From the NCBI GenBank assembly GCA_021817325.1, contig JAKAVK010000007.1, forward strand, positions 1-64,000: 64,000 nucleotides of DNA. Direction: 5' to 3'. Position 1 is the stretch's first letter. The number at the start of each line of letters is the position of its first letter. Below the pieces are notes generated by a model. It saw nothing but the letters and a program-made list of their open reading frames with translations. It was not told the origin of the DNA and did not search any database. The DNA is from Microcaldota archaeon. GTDB lineage: Archaea > Micrarchaeota > Micrarchaeia > Micrarchaeales > CABMGC01. Shown here piece after piece: positions 58,376-64,000 of the stretch. The translations under genes and the position numbers were made by a program.

Positions 58376-59881
58376 CTATATGGGCATCTTTCTGAGCCAT
58401 CCTATGTCATTGTTGTATAGCTGGGCTATGCTCTCAAGCTTCCTGTCCCTTATAAGCAGTATGCGCTCAAGGCCAAGCCCCCAGGCAAGCACTCCTATGT
58501 TCTTTGAAGCTGCGCCTGTTATTTCCTTCCTTATCAGGCCGCTGCCGCCCATCTCTATCCACTCCTGCTTGCCCTGTGAGTATGCGAATATCTCGACCCC
58601 TGGCTCAACGAACGGGAAGTAGGATGGCTTAAACTTCACTTCCACGCCAAGGCTCCTGTGTATGTTTATCAGGGTGTCGAAAAGGTTGGAGAGCGCAAGG
58701 TTCTCCCCTATTATTATACCATCATGCTGGTAAAAGTCAGCGAGGTGCCTGTAGTCTATATTCTCATTCCTAAAGATCCTGCCTATCGAGAAGAGCTTTA
58801 TTGGAAGTATGCTTCTGCTCTTGGTCGATATGATATTTTCTATTATCTGGTATATGTAGCGCGACGTTGTGCTTGTTGTGTGCGTCCTTAGCACCGCCTG
58901 CCTTGCAGCGTCCAGGTCCCATGCCTCATGCCATGCCTTCTCGTGCGCCTTGCTGACCTTCCTCACGTACTTGTTATCATCGAGGTCTATCCGTTCTGGA
59001 TTGGAGAGGTAAAAGGTATCCTGGGCATCCCTTGCAGGGTGGTCCTGCGGCACGAAGAGCGAATCGAAGTTCCAGAAGGCAGAGTCGATCATGGGCCCGG
59101 AGATCTCCCTAAAGCCATTGCCCAGGTATGCCAGCCTAACCTCCTCCATCAGTCTGCGCAGCGGATGCCTCCTGGCTGCGATATCCTTGCCCGTATGTAT
59201 CCCAACGTCGTATGCCTTGAACTTCTTCCCGGTCCACAGCTTGTTGACTATGATATTCTTGCTTAGCGCATCGATAACCTCCTCGTCTTCCTTTGACTCG
59301 CGCAGGGCCTTCTTCCCCTTCTCCGTTATACGTATCCTGGTAATTTCACTACGTTCCCTGACCATGACTAGCTTCCTACGGACCAGCGCCGCCATCTCCT
59401 CCGGATGCTCCTTCCTGACGCGCCCATAGGAATCTGGGTTGCCTGCCAGCGCCTTAAGCATGCGCTCGTCAGCGCTGCCTTCCCCTATCACCTTCACACC
59501 CTTCTCAGTGAGCATTACCGTTCCCCCTTCTATCGAAACGTAGCCCTTCTTCTTTGCCCAGGCAAGCCCTATCTGGTCCTGCGCGCCGCTAAGCGATGAC
59601 GCGCGCACTGTCTTTGACTCGAGCATCCTGAGCAGCCTGTTTTCAGGCAGCGTGTCAGCGGCGTACCTGCTGCCCTCATCAGTCAGGACCACCTCGCTTC
59701 TTGCACTCCTCTCAACCTCAGCATAACCGTTCTTGCCGAGGTTCTCTATTGCCCAAAGGACCTCATCCCTCTTGAGAGATGTCCTCTCCACCAACTCGTC
59801 AAGGCTTGCACTGCCGTTCTCGTGCAAAACCCTTAATACCATTATGTCATACTTGTGCAAGGTCATCCCGTCTTTGATCAT
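58376..59881 (-). CDS. pheS: Phenylalanyl-tRNA synthetase alpha subunit
   Basis: HPLRRLMEEVR, FVPQDHPARDAQDTFYL, RTHTTSTTSRYI, GIIIGENL. Confidence 0.96.
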   Translation of the reverse strand: MIKDGMTLHKYDIMVLRVLHENGSASLDELVERTSLKRDEVLWAIENLGKNGYAEVERSARSEVVLTDEGSRYAADTLPENRLLRMLESKTVRASSLSGAQDQIGLAWAKKKGYVSIEGGTVMLTEKGVKVIGEGSADERMLKALAGNPDSYGRVRKEHPEEMAALVRRKLVMVRERSEITRIRITEKGKKALRESKEDEEVIDALSKNIIVNKLWTGKKFKAYDVGIHTGKDIAARRHPLRRLMEEVRLAYLGNGFREISGPMIDSAFWNFDSLFVPQDHPARDAQDTFYLSNPERIDLDDNKYVRKVSKAHEKAWHEAWDLDAARQAVLRTHTTSTTSRYIYQIIENIISTKSRSILPIKLFSIGRIFRNENIDYRHLADFYQHDGIIIGENLALSNLFDTLINIHRSLGVEVKFKPSYFPFVEPGVEIFAYSQGKQEWIEMGGSGLIRKEITGAASKNIGVLAWGLGLERILLIRDRKLESIAQLYNNDIGWLRKMPI

Positions 59882-60654
59882 GATAGGAACTTGATGTATA
59901 TGTAGGCGGCAGAGAGCAGCAGCAGCACCACGATCCCTATGTATATGTACTCCTTGTCATTGGTGTAGATGTTGGTGAAGTACGCAGCGACCTCCCCCTG
60001 CAGTGACTGCGTTAATATGTACGAGAATGAAAACCTGTACAGCGGCTCTGCAGCGTACCACGAGAAGGCTGTGACATTCGTATAGTTGCCCACGAAGTTT
60101 GGCGGAGGCGAATCCGGCAGAGGGGAGATGGATACTATCTGCGCACCCTTCGGCACCACCAGGGTGAAACGCACATTCTGCGGCAGTGCCTGGCCGCTTG
60201 CGGTGTGCTCGAAATTTAGCACGCTGTCATTGAACGTATACTCGAACTTCCTGGGTGCAATCTCGTCTACAGTGGTGACGTTCTTTATAGAATAGGTCAT
60301 GATCAAAAGCGCATCTGCGCCGCTGCCCTGCGGTATTATCGAGCCTGGCAGGAAGGTCAGCTTCGAGACGCTAAACCTGGGGTTCAGTATATGCGGCGTA
60401 AGCTGGGTCGTCTTGAGTATGTTCTGCCAGTCGACCAGGCTGAGATTATATGCACTCCTGTCCTGCGCGTACACATTTACCGAGGCGTTGCTCATGTACA
60501 GGTAGAACGTCTCTATCACACTTGCTGTGGTCGTATTGCTTGACAGCACCACGGTGGTGTTGACCTGTGTTATGTTGAAATAGGCATGCGCACTGCCAAA
60601 AAGCAGTGTAATAAGGAGGGGAAAAGCTAACAGGCTGATGCGCTTTGCAGACAT
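59878..60654 (-). CDS. Secreted/membrane-anchored protein (signal peptide, C-terminal TM)
   Basis: LLAFPLLITLLFGSAHAYF signal; IYIGIVVLLLLSAAYIYIKFLS C-terminal anchor; many N-x-S/T sites. Confidence 0.7.
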   Translation of the reverse strand: MSAKRISLLAFPLLITLLFGSAHAYFNITQVNTTVVLSSNTTTASVIETFYLYMSNASVNVYAQDRSAYNLSLVDWQNILKTTQLTPHILNPRFSVSKLTFLPGSIIPQGSGADALLIMTYSIKNVTTVDEIAPRKFEYTFNDSVLNFEHTASGQALPQNVRFTLVVPKGAQIVSISPLPDSPPPNFVGNYTNVTAFSWYAAEPLYRFSFSYILTQSLQGEVAAYFTNIYTNDKEYIYIGIVVLLLLSAAYIYIKFLS

Positions 60655-60740
60655 GAATCTACTCTTGCAAGTCTAAACTTTTAAATGCTTGGTTGGCCCT
60701 TTTCAAAAGGCTATTAAATGTTTGATGATAAGCCTGTATC

Positions 60741-61571
60741 ATGGAGCCTTCCAAGATCCTGTCCGGTTTCAATTCCGCCCAGTTCACAGGGGTTTACTGC
60801 GGCGTATGCGGTGCCCAGGCATTCATTGCGCCAAATGCCAAGGACTGCATCTGCACATACTGCGAGGCATACCTTGCCCCCGGCATGCAGAAAAGCGGCT
60901 ACAGCCAGCAGTTTGGGGCTGTGCATGAGCTCATCAGGCAGGGCAAGGTGGATGATGCGGCAAAGGCGCTGGATGCCATCGATCCAGGTACGGATCCAGT
61001 CAGGCACTACGCGCTCTCAAGCATGTACTCCTGCCTTTCCGACATGAGGTATGCAGATGTGAGCTATGCGCTGCCAGGATTCATGCACCAAAACGCCGAC
61101 AGCAGGAATGACGAGTACGATAAGAACCCAAACAACTCGATGAGGCTGCTTTCCAGGTCAAAGGAGCTGCTCTTCCATGCCATCTACATAATAAACGACC
61201 AGCTGAAGAGTAATGACGCCGCACTGCTATACATTGAATTCATGTCAGAGATCAAGCTCGACAGGCATGCAAAGGCCGCAAAACTGCTGGAGAAGCTCAA
61301 CACCGTGGCAGGCAACGAGCTGCAGGCATCGTACGCCAACATGGTGTACGCTGTCGAGACCGGAGGGGAAGAGGCAGATGCATATCTCTCCGATCTGCTT
61401 GCAAGAAAGGAGCTGCCGTCCCTCTACTACCTGGCAAGGCACCTAGTGTCCAAAAAGGAGCTTGCCCATGCCGGAAAGGTGCTGCGGCTTCTGGGCGGCA
61501 AGGCCGATATGCCCCGCGCGCTGCGCCTATTGAAGAAGATTGAGGCTGTTGAAGAGGCAACAAGACTCTAG
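60741..61571 (+). CDS. Zinc-ribbon plus helical-repeat hypothetical protein
   Basis: YCGVCGAQAFIAPNAKDCICTYCEAYL then long helical region. Confidence 0.65.
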   Translation: MEPSKILSGFNSAQFTGVYCGVCGAQAFIAPNAKDCICTYCEAYLAPGMQKSGYSQQFGAVHELIRQGKVDDAAKALDAIDPGTDPVRHYALSSMYSCLSDMRYADVSYALPGFMHQNADSRNDEYDKNPNNSMRLLSRSKELLFHAIYIINDQLKSNDAALLYIEFMSEIKLDRHAKAAKLLEKLNTVAGNELQASYANMVYAVETGGEEADAYLSDLLARKELPSLYYLARHLVSKKELAHAGKVLRLLGGKADMPRALRLLKKIEAVEEATRL

Positions 61572-61599
61572 TTGCCGAATAGAATGGATAATATTTTAA

Positions 61600-63420
61600 A
61601 TGTCAAGCGGGAATAGCCAAATAATAAAACAGGCGCATGCTTTGGCAGAATCAACCGATAGGAAACGCGTATTCCTGTCTAACGGCATCACGTCTGCTAT
61701 AGAGAACGAGGGGCGCATCGAGTGGTTCCCGTGCCCGAAGTTCGACTCTCCATCGATCTTCTCAGGAATACTCGATGACAGGAAGGGAGGATACTTCGCC
61801 ATAAGGCCGGAGGGCAGATACTCTGTAAAGACCGCATATGTGGAGGACACGCTAGTTGCCGAGAATTTCTTCTCCACGTCAAAGGGTTCGCTGAGCATGC
61901 ATGACTTCATGCCGCTAAGCCTCCCTGCAATAATGCGCGTCTACGAGTCAAGGATACCATTCATCGCCGACATACAGCCGATGTTCAACTACGGCATGAT
62001 AAACCCGAGCGTCGAGTACGTTGAGGATGGCATATCATTCAGGAACAACGGGAGCAATGAGGGGGTTGAGATCAGCATAAACGGAGAGTACGAGGTGCTC
62101 AGCGACGGGACCCTCGAGATGCAGCCTGGCCACGGCAACTTCTTCCTGATGTACTCCAAGGATCTCAGGTACGGGCTGTTCAGCAACAAGAGCTTCGTCT
62201 TCCCGGACCCCTACGATTCGCTGCATAAGACCATAAACTACTGGCGCAACCAGCTAAGGCCTGCCAAGAAGGTGAGCAAGTACGCCCAGGCCTACAAGAT
62301 GTCGATCCTAGTAGCTCTTGGCCTCATCTACCAGCCGTCCGGCGCAATAATAGCCGCCCCAACCGCCTCACTGCCGGAGATCATAGGCGACACGAGAAAC
62401 TGGGATTACAGGTACATGTGGATAAGGGATGGCGCATACGCTGCCGAGGCACTCACCAAGATAGGTTACGCAACAGAGACAAAGCGCATATTCGACTTCA
62501 TGTTCAGCGTCACCGATCCATCATCGAAGACATTCGACCACCCCCTATACTCGATCGACGGAACTGCGCCCCGCCCCGAGGAGAACATAGGTTGGCTGTC
62601 AGGCAGCCACAAATCAAAGCCTATCAGGATAGGGAACGGGGCATACATGCAGGTACAGATGGACGTGGAGGGTGCATTCATCGATGCGCTCTACACCTAC
62701 CTTAACATGACCAATGAGAAATCGTACATAATAAATCATTGGTGGGTCATAGAAGCAGCAATCGAGTGGGTCGGCAGGTCATGGACATTCCCAAGCACCA
62801 GCCTGTGGGAGGAGCGAGAAACCCTGGCCCACTTTGTCAATACAAAGGTGATGCAGTGGGTGGCTGTCGACAGGGCCTGCAGGATGGCCAGGAGCATAGG
62901 CCAGGCGCAGGAGGCGAAGGACTGGAGCATCCTCGCTGACATGATAAGGCATGATATCATGCTGCATGGCTACTCTAACGAGACCAAGAGCTTCGTCAAG
63001 TCCTACGATTCACAGGAGGTGGATGCGGCGCTGCTGGTCATGCCACTGTACGGTTTCATAGATGCAAAGGATCCAAAATTCCTCTCAACGCTAAGGAGAA
63101 TAGAGGTGGAGCTGCTCATAAGCAACGGGCTCATGCTGAGATACAAGAACGACGCGCTTGGAAGCGTGCAGCACCCGTTCACGCTGCTCAACACATGGCT
63201 TGCGCGAGTCTACCTGCGCATGGGGGAGAGGCGGATGGCAGAGAGAGTCATAGACAGCATGCTCAGATACGCGACAGACATGCTTCTGTTCGGAGAGCAT
63301 GTCGATGCCAAGACCCGTGAGCCGCTTGGAAATTTCCCCCAGCTCTTCCCACACGCCGGCCTGCTGACCACCATTGCGGAATACGATGACCCTACCCTGT
63401 ACTCCAGGAGGGAGGATTAA
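61600..63420 (+). CDS. Glycoside hydrolase family 15 (glucoamylase-like)
   Basis: GAIIAAPTASLPEIIGDTRNWDYRYMWIRDGAYAAEAL, ALLVMPLYGFIDAKDP. Confidence 0.94.
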   Translation: MSSGNSQIIKQAHALAESTDRKRVFLSNGITSAIENEGRIEWFPCPKFDSPSIFSGILDDRKGGYFAIRPEGRYSVKTAYVEDTLVAENFFSTSKGSLSMHDFMPLSLPAIMRVYESRIPFIADIQPMFNYGMINPSVEYVEDGISFRNNGSNEGVEISINGEYEVLSDGTLEMQPGHGNFFLMYSKDLRYGLFSNKSFVFPDPYDSLHKTINYWRNQLRPAKKVSKYAQAYKMSILVALGLIYQPSGAIIAAPTASLPEIIGDTRNWDYRYMWIRDGAYAAEALTKIGYATETKRIFDFMFSVTDPSSKTFDHPLYSIDGTAPRPEENIGWLSGSHKSKPIRIGNGAYMQVQMDVEGAFIDALYTYLNMTNEKSYIINHWWVIEAAIEWVGRSWTFPSTSLWEERETLAHFVNTKVMQWVAVDRACRMARSIGQAQEAKDWSILADMIRHDIMLHGYSNETKSFVKSYDSQEVDAALLVMPLYGFIDAKDPKFLSTLRRIEVELLISNGLMLRYKNDALGSVQHPFTLLNTWLARVYLRMGERRMAERVIDSMLRYATDMLLFGEHVDAKTREPLGNFPQLFPHAGLLTTIAEYDDPTLYSRRED

Positions 63421-63487
63421 GGCCGTAGTCATATTCCTACCAAAAGATTATTATGCAAGGAAATTCATCTTTAATACGTGCATATTG

Positions 63488-64000
63488 ATGAAGAGGGACA
63501 TCGATAAGGCAGTTGCAGCGCTGAATTCGCTGGTCAAGGAGGTAGATACCTTGGGCATAAACGCATCAGAATTAGAGGCCATACACCTACAGCTCGGCAG
63601 CGTTTACGATGTACTGCAGGAGATCCAGGAAAGGCCATATGGGTTTGGCGGCAAGCAGACCGGGGAATCTGCAGAATTCAACAGGGTGATCGGGCGCAAG
63701 CCACCAAACAGGCAAAAGGCACGCGGAGCTCATAGAAAGGCCAAGGGCATAAGCGGCGCGATAAGGGTGCAAGGCGGATACAGGATGGTTCGTGGCTCCG
63801 ATGGCGAGCTCCACTTCATGGTCGACACAGAAAGGGATGCGCAGGCGAAGAGCAATCTTGCAAACCTATCAAGGAGGGAAGGAGATATAACGTTTGCGAA
63901 GAGGGAGACTCTCGAAAAGAACGGCACTGTCGAGGCCGGAAGTATCGTCGCGCTGCGCCAAGGCGACGGAACCTATGCGCCAGCTGCCTTCGTGAGGAGG
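63488..64000 (+). CDS. Hypothetical protein, truncated by window edge
   Basis: Open frame MKRDIDKAVAALNSLVKEVDTLGINASELEAIHLQLG... to window end. Confidence 0.6.
   Translation, partial: MKRDIDKAVAALNSLVKEVDTLGINASELEAIHLQLGSVYDVLQEIQERPYGFGGKQTGESAEFNRVIGRKPPNRQKARGAHRKAKGISGAIRVQGGYRMVRGSDGELHFMVDTERDAQAKSNLANLSRREGDITFAKRETLEKNGTVEAGSIVALRQGDGTYAPAAFVRR

Noticed and set aside
1-64000. CRISPR array, IS element or complete defence operon
   Set aside because: No regularly spaced repeats, transposase motifs or Cas/R-M signatures noticed on either strand

Overview
The 64-kb window is gene-dense and archaeal. Diagnostic genes include RpoK, aIF5A, S24e, S27ae, RfcL, Hel308, two FtsZ plus SepF, archaeal-type PheS/PheT, an ATP-dependent DNA ligase and a geranylgeranyl reductase. 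A DPANN/Micrarchaeota-like origin is possible but is only an impression from gene content. Most of the window is ordinary housekeeping sequence. Main items of interest: (1) a bacterial-type uvrB-uvrA-uvrC operon lying between tRNA-Thr(UGU) and tRNA-Glu(CUC), with a decayed tyrosine-recombinase catalytic domain next to tRNA-Glu that the ORF track does not flag; (2) an AT-rich decayed stretch next to tRNA-Thr with a foreign-looking NUDIX gene and a nucleotidyltransferase interrupted by an in-frame TGA; (3) tandem ftsZ genes, sepF about 6 kb away, and two tandem operator-like palindromes (TTTACTCAAGTAAA) upstream of ftsZ1; (4) a sufBDCS operon preceded by an HTH regulator with a CX2CX7C tail and a perfect AGTTATAACT palindrome; (5) a frameshifted conserved-looking gene at 9960-10393, with a truncated antisense gene tail beside it; (6) a K+-channel-like pore protein whose selectivity filter is replaced. 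No CRISPR array, intact mobile element or clearly new multi-gene defence system was found. All family assignments come from motif recognition by eye; no database search was run.
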